Below are positions 8,837-17,364 of a stretch of DNA of 33,344 nt, piece after piece; the stretch's first letter is position 1; every line of letters starts with the position of its first letter. The notes beneath the pieces were generated by a model. The model saw only the letters and a list, made by a program, of their open reading frames with translations, had not been told where the DNA came from and did no database searches. The position numbers were made by a program, and so were the translations under genes. Source of the DNA: an uncultured Opitutaceae bacterium (GTDB lineage: Bacteria; Verrucomicrobiota; Verrucomicrobiia; Opitutales; Opitutaceae); assembly GCA_903952145.1 (NCBI GenBank), contig CAJBES010000243.1:1-33344 (forward strand). Reading direction: 5' to 3'.

Positions 8837-9781
8837 ATGTCCACCACCGTCGAAAACGTCGTCATCATCGGCACCGGCTGCGCGGGTCTCACCGCGGCCA
8901 TCTACGCCGCCCGCGCCAACCTGAATCCGCTGGTCCTTGAGGGACCCCTGCCCGGCGGCCAGCTCACCACCACCAGCGAGGTCGAAAATTTCCCCGGCTT
9001 TCCGCACGGCGTGGACGGTTTCCAACTCACCCAGAACATGCGCGAGCAGGCCACCAGGTTCGGCACTCGTTTTGAGCAGGCGCAGGTAACCGCGGTTGAT
9101 TTCACCTCGCTGCCGCGCAAACTCGTCCTCGGCGATCACACCATTTTCGCCCGGACCGTCATTGTCGCCACCGGCGCCTCACCCCGCATGACCGGCATCC
9201 CCGGGGAAAAGGAACTCTATGGCGGCAAGGGTGTGACGACCTGCGCGACCTGCGACGGCGCATTCTACCGCAAAATGGAAGTCGCCGTCCTCGGCGGCGG
9301 TGACAGCGCCGCGGAGGAAGCCCTCTTTCTCACGCGCTTCGCCAGCAAGGTCTACCTCGTGCACCGCCGCGACTCCCTCCGCGCATCCAAGATCATGGCC
9401 GACCGTGCGACCGCGCACGAAAAGATTCAGATGGTTTGGGACTCCGTGCCCGTCGAGGTCCTCGGCGTGAAGGAAGGTTCTGTCAGCGGGCTCAAAGTGA
9501 AACACGTCAAGACCGGTGCCCTGAGTGTGCTGCCGGTGAAGGGTGTCTTCATCGCCATCGGCCACATTCCGAACACCGGCCCCTTCGCCCCGCCGCTCCA
9601 AGTTGACGAGGGAGGCTACTTCAAGCCGCAGCCCGGGTCCCAGGTGCAGACCAATGTCCCCGGCGTCTACGTCGCGGGCGACTGTTCCGACCATGTTTTC
9701 CGCCAGGCGATCACCGCTGCCGGCATGGGCTGTCAGGCCGCCATCGAGGCCGAACGCTGGCTCGCTGAGCACGGCGGGTAA
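8837..9781 (+). CDS. trxB: Thioredoxin reductase (NADPH)
   Basis: TrxB uses NADPH and FAD to reduce thioredoxin in the cytoplasm. From ATG 8837 it has 314 residues, the usual length. The FAD-binding motif is [18 protein letters not shown] (residues 10-27), with Cys in the position usually held by Pro. The redox-active CATCDG is at 136-141 (Cys136, Cys139). The NADPH domain has [15 protein letters not shown] and HRRDSLRAS, whose arginines favour NADPH. The second FAD motif, [10 protein letters not shown], lies near the C-terminus. An in-frame opening extends upstream, but similarity starts at [12 protein letters not shown]. The start has no Shine-Dalgarno sequence (CTTCATCTCT precedes it). A strong terminator follows. 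Confidence 0.96.
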   Translation: MSTTVENVVIIGTGCAGLTAAIYAARANLNPLVLEGPLPGGQLTTTSEVENFPGFPHGVDGFQLTQNMREQATRFGTRFEQAQVTAVDFTSLPRKLVLGDHTIFARTVIVATGASPRMTGIPGEKELYGGKGVTTCATCDGAFYRKMEVAVLGGGDSAAEEALFLTRFASKVYLVHRRDSLRASKIMADRATAHEKIQMVWDSVPVEVLGVKEGSVSGLKVKHVKTGALSVLPVKGVFIAIGHIPNTGPFAPPLQVDEGGYFKPQPGSQVQTNVPGVYVAGDCSDHVFRQAITAAGMGCQAAIEAERWLAEHGG

Positions 9782-9812
9782 GAACAACCGGGCACGGTCC
9801 GGCCACGGACTC

Positions 9813-9851
9813 AAAAAACGCCGTCCACATGCGTGAGACGGCGTTTGTTTT
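9813..9851. terminator. Bidirectional terminator between trxB and the DUF5069 gene
   Basis: A 10-bp stem, AAACGCCGTC (9816-9825) with GACGGCGTTT (9837-9846), has an 11-nt loop. It is followed by GTTTT on the plus strand and by a T-run (the A-run at 9813-9818) on the minus strand. It sits between two convergent genes and should end both transcripts. Confidence 0.85.
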
Positions 9852-9870
9852 GGGTATTGTTGCGTGCGGC

Positions 9871-10314
9871 TTACTTCAGCACGTCAGCGTGAAATTCCTG
9901 CCAGCTGTCGAGATCGTTCAGGCGCACGGCATCCTTCACGGCGGACGCATCGTCCGGCAGGCCGTTGTTCTTGAGGATGCCCTTGCGGGTGGCGTCGTCA
10001 TGGATGTAGCCGCGGACCCCTGCATTGTGTTTCGCGATGGTGGCCGGGTCGAGTTTCACGCCGGGCTGGGCCTTGATCCAGGCCTCGAACTGCGGGTAGG
10101 TCGGACGCTTGTCCTTGAGAAAAGCGAGGACGGCGTCGCGCTTCAGACCGAGGGCGTCGATGGTCATCTGGTCGTAGCCCTTGCCGGCCCCGGGGTAGCG
10201 CGAGTCGAGCTTGCCGCGCAGTTCAAGCGAAGCCTTGAGCCAGAGACGGGGAAGATGCAGGACGCCGAGCGGACCGGCCGTGCCGGAACTGATGAGGGGG
10301 ACAAATGTTGCCAT
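9871..10314 (-). CDS. DUF5069 family protein
   Basis: From the ATG at 10314 (MATFVPLISSG) the product is 147 residues. It matches the DUF5069 family, small soluble proteins common in Verrucomicrobiota and Planctomycetota. Supporting segments are VLHLPRLWLKASLELRGKL, GKGYDQMTIDALGL and FLKDKRPTYPQFEAWIK. No catalytic function is known. A longer frame upstream has no family similarity. A sigma-70-like promoter lies about 60 nt upstream (10374-10402), which supports this start. It is a single-gene unit, convergent with trxB and divergent from the creatininase-like gene. Confidence 0.85.
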   Translation of the reverse strand: MATFVPLISSGTAGPLGVLHLPRLWLKASLELRGKLDSRYPGAGKGYDQMTIDALGLKRDAVLAFLKDKRPTYPQFEAWIKAQPGVKLDPATIAKHNAGVRGYIHDDATRKGILKNNGLPDDASAVKDAVRLNDLDSWQEFHADVLK

Positions 10315-10373
10315 ATGTTCAGGGGGTTGAGGTTGAAGGGAGGAGTCGAACCCGGTTGGGGTTCTGCGGCCGA

Positions 10374-10402
10374 ATGATAACTTGCCTGTCGCCGGAACGC
10401 AA
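10374..10402 (-). promoter_or_regulatory. Putative sigma-70 promoter for the DUF5069 gene
   Basis: On the minus strand TTGCGT (10402-10397) is followed after exactly 17 nt by TATCAT (10379-10374), which matches the -10 consensus at five of six bases. The predicted transcript would begin about 50 nt before the ATG at 10314. The rest of the 10315-10466 divergent gap shows only a small GAACCC/GGGTTC hairpin. Confidence 0.5.
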
Positions 10403-10484
10403 AAACAGTTTTCCGGCCCGCTGGCCCCGTCGGCAATAAAGCCTTGGCGACGCCCGTTGTCGCGGCATGGTGTGCCGTTCACGC

Positions 10485-11216
10485 ATGACCCTTCCCCCGT
10501 CCGCTCCCGCCTGGGGCCGCTACGAACGGCTGATGCCCGCCGAGATTGAGGCCATCTTCGCCCGCCATCCCATTGCCTACCTGCCATGGGGCGCGCTCGA
10601 ATACCACGGGAGGCACGCCGCCATCGGACTTGACGGCCTCAAGGCCCACGGTCTCTGCGTCGCTCTTGCCAAGGTCGCCGGCGGTCTCGTGCTGCCTCCG
10701 GTCTATGTTGCGGCCAATACCATCAAGGGGGTGAAGGCCCTCTCCTTCCCGCGCCACTCGCTGGATTTCAGCGAAAGCACGCTGCGGCTCCTGATCCGCG
10801 GGCACCTCGACCAACTGGCTGACGAGCAATTCCGCGTCGTCTTCGTCCTCTGCGGCCATGTCGGTCAACCCCACTACGACATCATCAAGGATGAAGCGCG
10901 GCAGTTCAATGGGCGCCCGTCCTCCACCCACGTCCTCGCCACCTCCGAGTGCGACCTCGTTTCGCCGGACATGGTGAAGGTCAACCACGCTGCGCTGGGT
11001 GAAGTCTCCTTCCTCATGCACACCGACCCGGACTGCGTGGACCTCGCGCGTCTGCCGTCCGACCGCGTGCCGACGCTCGAAGCGGACGCCGTGTGGGGTC
11101 CCGATCCCCGCGCGTCCTCCGCTGAGCAGGGCCGCACCTTCACGGCCGCTTTCGTCACCGCGGCCCAAGCCCTCATCACCAGGGCGCTCACCCGCGCACC
11201 CGACCGCGGCCCATGA
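10485..11216 (+). CDS. Creatininase-family (creatinine amidohydrolase-like) protein
   Basis: This protein of about 243 residues belongs to the creatininase family of metal-dependent amidohydrolases. The first metal motif is visible as LPWGALEYHGRHAAIGLDGLKA, keeping the Glu, His and Asp positions of the family pattern G-x-x-E-x-H-G-x-H-x-x-x-x-x-D. The second, normally NGHGGN, is changed to LCGHVGQPH, keeping the His. A Glu in AALGEVSFL sits where the family has its last metal ligand. The altered motifs mean substrate and even activity are uncertain. ATG 10467 (MVCRSRM) is an alternative start, and neither has a Shine-Dalgarno sequence. The gene stands alone between divergent and downstream units. 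Confidence 0.75.
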   Translation: MTLPPSAPAWGRYERLMPAEIEAIFARHPIAYLPWGALEYHGRHAAIGLDGLKAHGLCVALAKVAGGLVLPPVYVAANTIKGVKALSFPRHSLDFSESTLRLLIRGHLDQLADEQFRVVFVLCGHVGQPHYDIIKDEARQFNGRPSSTHVLATSECDLVSPDMVKVNHAALGEVSFLMHTDPDCVDLARLPSDRVPTLEADAVWGPDPRASSAEQGRTFTAAFVTAAQALITRALTRAPDRGP

Positions 11217-11219
11217 AGC

Positions 11220-11246
11220 CCATTTTCACTTGATACGTGAAAATGG
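11220..11246. promoter_or_regulatory. Perfect 10-bp inverted repeat upstream of the aldo/keto reductase gene
   Basis: CCATTTTCAC (11220-11229) and GTGAAAATGG (11237-11246) are exact reverse complements with a 7-nt spacer (TTGATAC). No T-run follows, so it is not a typical terminator for the creatininase-like gene, whose stop is 3 nt before it. TTGATA (11230-11235) could be a -35 element, with ACATAT 17 nt downstream as a weak -10. The repeat would then overlap the promoter and act as an operator. Confidence 0.45.
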
Positions 11247-11294
11247 CCGTGGACATATCCTCGGCACTATCGCCGCAACCTAACTCCCACTGCC

Positions 11295-12431
11295 ATGCAA
11301 TACCGCACCCTCGGCCGCACCGGCCTGAAAGTCAGCGCAGTCTCCCTCGGCACCTGGGCCTTCGGCTCGCCTTCGATCTACGGCTCGGTCGACGCCCAGG
11401 ACGCCCACAGCGCCATCCGCGGCGCCCTTGATGCCGGCATCAACTTCTTCGACACCGCCCCGCTTTACGGCACCGTGGAGGAGGATGGCATCGCGGAAAA
11501 AGTGCTCGGCCAGGCCCTCGGCGCCGACCGGGACCGAGCGCTGATCGCCACCAAGTTCGGCCGCTATCACTCCCGCGGCCACACCAATGAATTTTTCGAC
11601 GGCCCGTCGGTCGTCTGGTCCGTTGAGGCCAGCCTCCGTCGCCTCGGCACCGATCGCATTGACGTGCTGTTCTTCCACTCGCCGACGCACCCCGACAAAA
11701 TCAAGGATGACGTCTGGGCCGCGCTCGACGGACTCAAGCGCAGCGGCAAGGTGCGCTTCACCGGCCTCTCCTGCGGATTCATCCAGGACACCGCCGCGAT
11801 GACACGGGATTGGGCCGCCGCCGGCTGGATTGATGTCGCCCAGATCGCCTACAGCCTGACCTACCGCGAATGGGAGCCCATCATTGGCGAACTCGGCCGG
11901 CAGGGCGTCGGCATCGTCGCGCGCGAGTCACTTGCCAACGGCTTCCTCGCCGGGGTTTTCACCAGGGAGACCGTCTTCCCCGCCGGCTCGCTCAACGCGC
12001 GCTACCCGCGCGAGGAAATCATTGAGCGCGTCGAGACCGCCGCCCGCTACAAGGCCCTGCTGGTGCGACACGACGTAAAATCTCTCGCCGCCGCCGCCAT
12101 GCGCTGGGTGCTCGACCATCCCCACATCTCGCTCGTGCTCTCCGGCTCGCGCAAGCTCGGGGAGATTCTTGACTGCGCCGCCGCCACCGATGCCACGCCC
12201 TACGCCGCCGACGAATTGGCCGAAGCCCGCCGGCTGCACGTGAAGGATTCTCACCCGCCTGACCCGGCTCCCCGTAAACCCGGCGCACGCTGCTCTTCTT
12301 GCATGTCTTGCCGCCATCCATGGCGAACTCGGCATCCCGCCGGATTATGCCGGGCGCCGCAGCCTTGCGCCACTGCTCGAGGCGCACGACACCGGGCTGG
12401 TCACCATTGCCGTAGACTCCGATGGCAATAG
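11295..12431 (+). CDS. Aldo/keto reductase, with a probably frameshifted C-terminus
   Basis: This is an NADPH-dependent aldo/keto reductase. The catalytic tetrad is visible in NFFDTAPLYGT (Asp, Tyr), IATKFGRY (Lys) and VLFFHSPTHP (His), and the start MQYRTLGRTGLKVS is typical. The similarity holds to about residue 320 (ARRLHVKD). After that the residues (RKPGARCSSCMSCRHPW...) are Arg/Cys/Pro-rich and unlike the family; the same DNA codes in another frame for the next gene. One extra T in the GATTC at 12247-12250 would give HVKDFSPA and a stop at 12260-12262, a normal end. So the true gene probably ends near 12262 and one base has been lost here, in the genome or in the sequence. The substrate is unknown. 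An inverted repeat lies 49 nt upstream. Confidence 0.88.
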   Translation: MQYRTLGRTGLKVSAVSLGTWAFGSPSIYGSVDAQDAHSAIRGALDAGINFFDTAPLYGTVEEDGIAEKVLGQALGADRDRALIATKFGRYHSRGHTNEFFDGPSVVWSVEASLRRLGTDRIDVLFFHSPTHPDKIKDDVWAALDGLKRSGKVRFTGLSCGFIQDTAAMTRDWAAAGWIDVAQIAYSLTYREWEPIIGELGRQGVGIVARESLANGFLAGVFTRETVFPAGSLNARYPREEIIERVETAARYKALLVRHDVKSLAAAAMRWVLDHPHISLVLSGSRKLGEILDCAAATDATPYAADELAEARRLHVKDSHPPDPAPRKPGARCSSCMSCRHPWRTRHPAGLCRAPQPCATARGARHRAGHHCRRLRWQ

Positions 12432-12815
12432 CGTGCGCCTGCTTTCACCGGCTGCCACCGTCTGGCAGCGATTGCACGCAGCGGCGCTGATCGACGGTAT
12501 CACGCTCCTGCCCAGTCGGGCTTTCGCAGGGTCAAACGCCAAGCAGAGATCATCAGGGGAAAACTCGCCGCCGGACAGACTATCACTGCCATCCTCACCA
12601 CTATCGCCGCCCCGGGTTACAGCGAACATCATACCGGCTGCGCCCTCGACAACGCCTCGCCCGAGGAACCGGCATTGGGGGCGGAGTTCGCCCGGACCGC
12701 CGCCTGCACTTGGCTCACCGTCCATGCCGGGCGGCTTGGGTTCCGTCTGTCCTTCCCGCCTGACAATCCCCAGGGCTTTGACTTCGAACCGTGGCATTGG
12801 TGCTGGCGCACCTGA
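12259..12815 (+). pseudogene. M15-family D-alanyl-D-alanine carboxypeptidase (VanY-like), broken by a frameshift
   Basis: Two overlapping frames together make one M15B-type peptidase, which trims D-Ala from peptidoglycan stems. From about 12259 to 12510 the frame gives AAIHGELGIPPDYAGRRSLA and WQRLHAAALIDGITLLP. Similarity then moves to another frame from about 12512 and gives SGFRRVKRQAEIIRGKLAAG, the zinc motif SEHHTGCALD, and EPWHW near the end, which supplies the last zinc ligand, stopping at 12813-12815. One missing base near 12510 (CTGCCCAGTCGGGC) restores a single frame. No ATG, GTG or TTG opens the first frame after its stop at 12241; CTG 12259, with AAGGA 11 nt upstream, is the best candidate. 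Genuine decay and sequence error cannot be told apart from one sequence. Confidence 0.75.
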
Positions 12816-12875
12816 TTTCAGCCCTCGCCGCCGAAGCAGGGTTTACACCCACACGGTTTCGCGCCAACCAGTGTC

Positions 12876-13880
12876 GTGCTCCCCGCATTGCTCGAATCGC
12901 TCGGCCTGAACGATCCGCTGGCTTACCTCCTGATTTTCATCGGGGTTTCGCTGGTCATGATGTGGCGGCTCGAAGCAATGCTCGATCACGGCCTCGAGGG
13001 CACTGCGCTGGGCACACTTGTCATGCCCTACTGCTCGGGCCTCGGCAATCTGGTCTTTGTCGGCCTGATGATCACGCGGGAGGGCGCACCGCGTGAGGTC
13101 CTGACCAACTGTCTCGTCAACAATGTCACCAACCTCACGCTCCTGCTTGGACTGCCCGCGGTCTGCTGGGGCCTGGCGGTCATGCCCGTAAAAGCCGCAG
13201 CGCGAAAAAAGAAAATACCCAGCGTGGACACCGACACGGCCAGCCGGCTCAATCGGCTGTCCCTGCTGCTAACCATGGTCGCCGTGCTGTTTTTCACCGG
13301 GGCGGTGTGGGTCCTGGGCCGCGACGGCCAGCTCGATCAGAACGACGGGTTGATGCTCATCGGGCTGTTCCTCTTCTGGCAGTGCCTCCAGGTGGTTGAC
13401 GTGCTCAAGCACAATGCCCGCCACCGCATCCGCTATGGGTTGATGTTCTACCTCGACCTCATGGTCGTGCTGGCCTGCGCCTATGCCATTTACCAAAGCA
13501 TCGACTGGTTGATGGCCTGGCTCGCCATGCAAAAGGGTGGCTTCATCAGCGCGGCCAACCTCGGCTGGCTGTCCGGCTGGTTCATGGTGCTGCCCAATTC
13601 CGTGCTCGCGCTCTACTGGGGCTGGCGCCGCCGCGCCGATGTCGTTTACAGTTCGCAGATGGGCGACGGGCACATTTGCATCCCGCTTTGCCTTGGTCTG
13701 TTCGCCCTGTTCAAACCGCTGCCCGTGTCGGGATTTTTCACCAGCGGCCTCCTGCTGCTGTTCGCTACCATCAGCATGCACGGCCTGCTGCTCTTGCTGA
13801 CCGGCGGCCTGCCGCGCTGGGCGGGAGGGGTCATGATCGCCGCCTATGCATTGTTTGTCTGGCAGGGACTGCTGGCCTGA
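12876..13880 (+). CDS. Sodium/calcium exchanger-like integral membrane protein
   Basis: The 334-residue product is strongly hydrophobic, with roughly ten predicted membrane segments. The segment GLGNLVFVGLMI with EVLTNCLVNNVTNLTLLLGLPAV resembles the alpha-repeat of the cation/Ca2+ antiporter superfamily. A second related block (NLGWLSGWFMVLPNSVLALYWGW) lies in the C-terminal half, consistent with an inverted duplicated fold. A charged loop (AARKKKIPSVDTDTASRLNR) divides the two halves. The transported ion is not readable. The start is GTG 12876, with no in-frame ATG upstream after the vanY stop. It is convergent with the next gene with only 7 nt between stops and no visible terminator. Confidence 0.75.
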   Translation: MLPALLESLGLNDPLAYLLIFIGVSLVMMWRLEAMLDHGLEGTALGTLVMPYCSGLGNLVFVGLMITREGAPREVLTNCLVNNVTNLTLLLGLPAVCWGLAVMPVKAAARKKKIPSVDTDTASRLNRLSLLLTMVAVLFFTGAVWVLGRDGQLDQNDGLMLIGLFLFWQCLQVVDVLKHNARHRIRYGLMFYLDLMVVLACAYAIYQSIDWLMAWLAMQKGGFISAANLGWLSGWFMVLPNSVLALYWGWRRRADVVYSSQMGDGHICIPLCLGLFALFKPLPVSGFFTSGLLLLFATISMHGLLLLLTGGLPRWAGGVMIAAYALFVWQGLLA

Positions 13881-13887
13881 AACTTGC

Positions 13888-14304
13888 CTATAACAGCGGA
13901 TCGGCTTGGAATTTTGCCGCCAGATCGACGAACGGCTTCTGGGCGTTGAGCCACAACGGACTCCGGCGAATGTCAGTCATGGACCTTGTCGTATTGTTGC
14001 AGAAAAGGTAACTAACCGGACCGAGCCGGATACAGGCGTCGAAGTGGGTGCCGCAGGCTTCAGGGGCAAAGAAAAAATCACCCGGGTGCAATTGGCTTTT
14101 CCCCAACTCGGCGCGCAGCGGAACACTGTCGGCGATGAACTTGCTTTTGAAACTATCCACTCGCGGCCCTTGATAATAGAGGATGGCTCCCTGTTCGCTG
14201 GTGAGCTTGGCCAGCACCCACTCGTCAAAAACGGGCTGCTGGTAGAGGGAATTCATGCGCCCGAGGGCAATAATGACGACAGAGCGGGCATCTTCTAGAT
14301 TCAT
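13888..14304 (-). CDS. Conserved-looking protein of unknown function
   Basis: From the ATG at 14304 (MNLEDARSVVIIALGRMNSLYQ) the product is 138 residues, soluble, without signal peptide, membrane segment or familiar motif. It contains GAILYYQGPRVDSFKSKFIAD, GDFFFAPEACGTHFDACIRLG and a SYLFCNNT segment. The longer upstream frame (to 14397) is less convincing because its residues lack this balance. The gene is somewhat lower in GC than its neighbours and points away from the Fur-family gene, sharing a 258-nt AT-rich intergenic region with it, so shared regulation is possible but not shown. Confidence 0.65.
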   Translation of the reverse strand: MNLEDARSVVIIALGRMNSLYQQPVFDEWVLAKLTSEQGAILYYQGPRVDSFKSKFIADSVPLRAELGKSQLHPGDFFFAPEACGTHFDACIRLGPVSYLFCNNTTRSMTDIRRSPLWLNAQKPFVDLAAKFQADPLL

Positions 14305-14525
14305 GGGCAATGGGTATCGTTTTCTGCGGCAAGTAATACCAGGGCTCCAGAATAATATCGTGAAGCCTACCGATACTCGGATGCGATGAAAGAACACGCC
14401 CGTTTACCCATGATGCAAACCACAAACCATTCGTTAACAATATTTACAGTGCTATTCACTCTCACACAGAATCTTATCAATTGCCTGGTCATATTCTCAT
14501 ACGATCTTCATTTTCCACTTGCTCA

Positions 14526-14540
14526 TTAGAATCATTCTTA
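14526..14540 (+). promoter_or_regulatory. PerR/Fur-like box upstream of the Fur-family gene
   Basis: TTAGAATCATTCTTA is a 7-1-7 inverted repeat with a single mismatch. It closely resembles the PerR box (TTATAATNATTATAA) and Fur-type operators. It lies 22 nt before the ATG of a Fur-family regulator, the usual place for an autoregulatory site. The rest of 14305-14525 is AT-rich without a recognised gene and probably holds the two divergent promoters. Confidence 0.55.
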
Positions 14541-14562
14541 TTTGATAGTGACTCTCATCCTC

Positions 14563-14988
14563 ATGTCAGAAACATCTACTGCTACACCAGAGTCGCTTAC
14601 GCAAACGCTGACCGGCAGCGGACTGCGTGCCACTCCGCAGCGCGAGCTTGTTTTCAATATTCTGTTTGAGAAACGCGATCACCCCACTGCCGACGAGGTT
14701 TTTACACGCGCCAAAGCCGAGATGCCAACCATCTCCCTCGCTACCGTTTACAACTGCCTTGAAACCCTGGTGCAATGCCGCGTCGTCCGCGCCGTTAATT
14801 TCGAGCGCGGCCCAACCCGCTATTGTCCGAATCAGCGCCCACACGCCCATTTTCACGATGAGCAAACCGGTTCGACCCACGACATCGACCTGCCGCCGGG
14901 GCTCCTCGACCACGTGAAGACCATTCTCCCCACCGGTTATGAGGCCAATTCCGTGGAGATCATCTTCCGCGGCAAAACCCAATCCTAA
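14563..14988 (+). CDS. Fur-family transcriptional regulator lacking CxxC zinc motifs
   Basis: The 141-residue protein has the Fur winged-helix N-terminus ([60 protein letters not shown]) followed by a shortened dimerisation and metal region. His94, His96, His98 and His106 ([20 protein letters not shown]) are where regulatory metal ligands lie. The CxxC pairs that hold structural zinc in most Fur, Zur and PerR proteins are absent: the first is replaced by DEQTG. Start ATG 14563 is preferred over 14542 because similarity begins soon after it. The gene lies 58 nt before sufC in the same direction, so it is the likely regulator of Fe-S assembly, the place held by SufR or IscR elsewhere. The metal or signal sensed is unknown. 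Confidence 0.88.
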   Translation: MSETSTATPESLTQTLTGSGLRATPQRELVFNILFEKRDHPTADEVFTRAKAEMPTISLATVYNCLETLVQCRVVRAVNFERGPTRYCPNQRPHAHFHDEQTGSTHDIDLPPGLLDHVKTILPTGYEANSVEIIFRGKTQS

Positions 14989-15046
14989 CCTGTCCGCGGT
15001 CATCACTCCGGCCTGCCCTTTTCTTTCCAATTCCATCACTCAGTCC

Positions 15047-15802
15047 ATGAATCAACTCATAATCAAGGATCTCAACGTCAGCATCGGCGAGAAGGCCATA
15101 GTCAAGGGCTTCAATCTCACCCTCAACAGCGGGGAGGTGCACGCCATCATGGGGCCCAATGGCACCGGTAAATCCACCCTTGCCAAGGCTGTCGCCGGTC
15201 ATCCCGATTACACCATCACCGGCGGCGATGTGCTCCTCGACGGCCGGTCCATTCTCGCGATGCAGCCTGATGAACGCGCCCGGGCCGGTCTCTTCCTCGC
15301 CTTTCAGTATCCGAGTGAAATCCCCGGTGTCACCATCGCCAATTTCCTCCGCGCCGCCGTGCAGGCCCGCCTCACCGAAGGCGAGGAACTCAATGCCACC
15401 GCCTACTACAAGCGCCTCTATACCAAGATGGACCTGCTTAAGATCGACCGGAAGTTCACTTCCCGGGCGGTCAACGACGGCTTCTCCGGCGGCGAGAAAA
15501 AACGCTGCGAAATCCTCCAGATGGCGATGCTCGAGCCCAAGTTTGCCCTCATGGACGAGACTGACTCCGGCCTCGACATCGACGCACTCCGCATTGTCGC
15601 CGAGGGGGTCAATGCCATGCGCAACAGCGCCCTGGGCATCCTCATGATCACCCACTACCAGCGCCTGCTGGACTACATCGTGCCGGATTTCGTGCACGTG
15701 ATGTATGACGGGCACATCGTCCGCAGTGGTGACAAGTCCCTTGCCCTCGAACTTGAGGCCAAGGGCTACGATTGGTTGAAAAAGGAACTCGCCCACGCCT
15801 AA
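15047..15802 (+). CDS. sufC: Fe-S cluster assembly ATPase SufC
   Basis: SufC is the ABC-type ATPase that drives the SufBCD scaffold. From ATG 15047 it has 251 residues, the normal length. Walker A is GPNGTGKST (residues 36-44), the Q-loop lies in [12 protein letters not shown], the signature is FSGGEKKR (147-154), and Walker B continues into the SufC-specific [13 protein letters not shown] (Asp171, Glu172). The H-loop is [12 protein letters not shown]. The in-frame opening upstream overlaps the fur-like gene and lacks similarity. It starts 58 nt after the regulator and ends 19 nt before sufB, so the genes are probably one operon. Confidence 0.97.
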   Translation: MNQLIIKDLNVSIGEKAIVKGFNLTLNSGEVHAIMGPNGTGKSTLAKAVAGHPDYTITGGDVLLDGRSILAMQPDERARAGLFLAFQYPSEIPGVTIANFLRAAVQARLTEGEELNATAYYKRLYTKMDLLKIDRKFTSRAVNDGFSGGEKKRCEILQMAMLEPKFALMDETDSGLDIDALRIVAEGVNAMRNSALGILMITHYQRLLDYIVPDFVHVMYDGHIVRSGDKSLALELEAKGYDWLKKELAHA

Positions 15803-15821
15803 CCGCCGACCCCGCTTCACC

Positions 15822-17267
15822 ATGTCCAATCTCAGCGCCACCGCCACCTTGGAAACCGCCACGGCGGAAAATCCAGTCGTCGGCATCGACCAGTCACGCG
15901 GCGACTTCAAATACGACGTCGCCTACGAATTCGACGCCGGCACCGGCCTCTCCGAGAAAACCGTCCGCTACATCAGCTCGGTGAAGAAAGAGGCGCCGTG
16001 GATTCTCGATTTCCGCCTCAAGGCCCTCAAGACCTTCCTCGATAAACCGATGCCCACGCACTGGGCCACGAAGGATCTTGAGAACATCAATTTTGACAAG
16101 ATCCGCTACTACCTCTCGTCGGGCCAAAAGCCGAAGCGCACGTGGGACGAGGTGCCGGCCGACATCAAGAAGACGTTCGAACGGCTCGGCATCCCCGAGC
16201 AGGAGCGCAAGTTCCTCGCCGGCGTCGAGGCCCAGTTCGACTCCGAGGCCGCCTACTCCAACATCAAGGAGATTGTGGCGAAGCAGGGCGTCATCTTCGC
16301 CAACTCCACCGAGGCCCTCCGCGAACACCCGGAGATCTTCCGCAAGTTTTTCGGCAAGGTCATCCCGACCGGCGACAACAAGTTTTCCGCCCTGAACAGC
16401 GCCGTGTTCTCCGGCGGCTCCTTCATCTACGTTCCCAAGGGGGTGAAGGTCGCCCAGCCGCTGCAGGCTTATTTCCGCATCAACGCCGAAAACTTCGGCC
16501 AGTTCGAGCGCACCCTCATCATCGCCGACGAGGGTGCCGAGGTCGTCTACATGGAGGGCTGCACCGCGCCCAAGTTCTCCACCTCCACGCTGCACAGCGC
16601 CGTGGTCGAGCTGGTCGCGCTCAAGGGGGCCAAGATCCAATACATCACCGTCCAGAACTGGGCCAACAACGTCCTCAACCTCGTCACGAAACGCGGCGTC
16701 GCGCACGAGGAGGCCGAGATCAAGTGGATCGATTGCAACATCGGCAGCCGTCTCACGATGAAGTATCCCGGCGTCGTCCTCAAAGGGCGCAAGGCCCGCG
16801 GCGAAGTCATCTCCATCGCGCTCGCCAACGACGGCCAGCACCAGGACACCGGCGCGAAGATGATTCACGCCGCCGACGAAACCACCTCCAACATCGTCGC
16901 CAAGTCCATCTCCGTCGGCCAGGGCCGTTCCACCTACCGCGGCGTCGTCCACATCCCGAGGCACCTCAAGGGCTGCAGGAATAACACCGAGTGCGACGCG
17001 CTCCTCATCAACACCAACAGCCGCACCGATACCTATCCCGCCATCACCGTTCGCGGCGATGCCAATAGCGTGCAGCACGAGGCCAGCGTCTCAAAGGTCA
17101 GCGAGGAAATGATTTTCTACATGCAGTCGCGCGGCCTCACCGAGGCCCAGGCCATGAGCCTCGCCGTGAATGGCTTCATCAACGACCTCGCGAGCCAGTT
17201 CCCGATGGAGTATTCGGTCGAGTTGAAGCGCCTCATCGACCTCGAGATGGAGGGCAGCGTCGGCTGA
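15822..17267 (+). CDS. sufB: Fe-S cluster assembly scaffold SufB
   Basis: SufB is the scaffold subunit on which nascent Fe-S clusters are built, working with SufC and SufD. The 481-residue length is typical. Recognisable segments are [52 protein letters not shown] (Cys247), [40 protein letters not shown], and [11 protein letters not shown] with Cys391 where the functional Cys of E. coli SufB (C405) is expected. The end, [20 protein letters not shown], is also standard. The start ATG 15822 follows CGCTTCACC, with no Shine-Dalgarno sequence. A 97-nt gap with a small GGCGC/GCGCC hairpin separates it from sufD. Confidence 0.97.
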   Translation: MSNLSATATLETATAENPVVGIDQSRGDFKYDVAYEFDAGTGLSEKTVRYISSVKKEAPWILDFRLKALKTFLDKPMPTHWATKDLENINFDKIRYYLSSGQKPKRTWDEVPADIKKTFERLGIPEQERKFLAGVEAQFDSEAAYSNIKEIVAKQGVIFANSTEALREHPEIFRKFFGKVIPTGDNKFSALNSAVFSGGSFIYVPKGVKVAQPLQAYFRINAENFGQFERTLIIADEGAEVVYMEGCTAPKFSTSTLHSAVVELVALKGAKIQYITVQNWANNVLNLVTKRGVAHEEAEIKWIDCNIGSRLTMKYPGVVLKGRKARGEVISIALANDGQHQDTGAKMIHAADETTSNIVAKSISVGQGRSTYRGVVHIPRHLKGCRNNTECDALLINTNSRTDTYPAITVRGDANSVQHEASVSKVSEEMIFYMQSRGLTEAQAMSLAVNGFINDLASQFPMEYSVELKRLIDLEMEGSVG

Positions 17268-17364
17268 CACCGACCCCTTGCGATTGGCGCTTGGCGCCGG
17301 GCAAGTTGTCCATCCCTGCACGCACCAGTCGCAAACCATAGATCCGCAATTTAAACATTTCCAG

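Noticed and set aside
10335-10362. tRNA-like T-arm (GGGTTCGACTCC) on the minus strand upstream of the DUF5069 gene
   Set aside because: No acceptor stem partner, anticodon arm or D-arm can be placed in the preceding 70 nt; it is a chance match within a leader.
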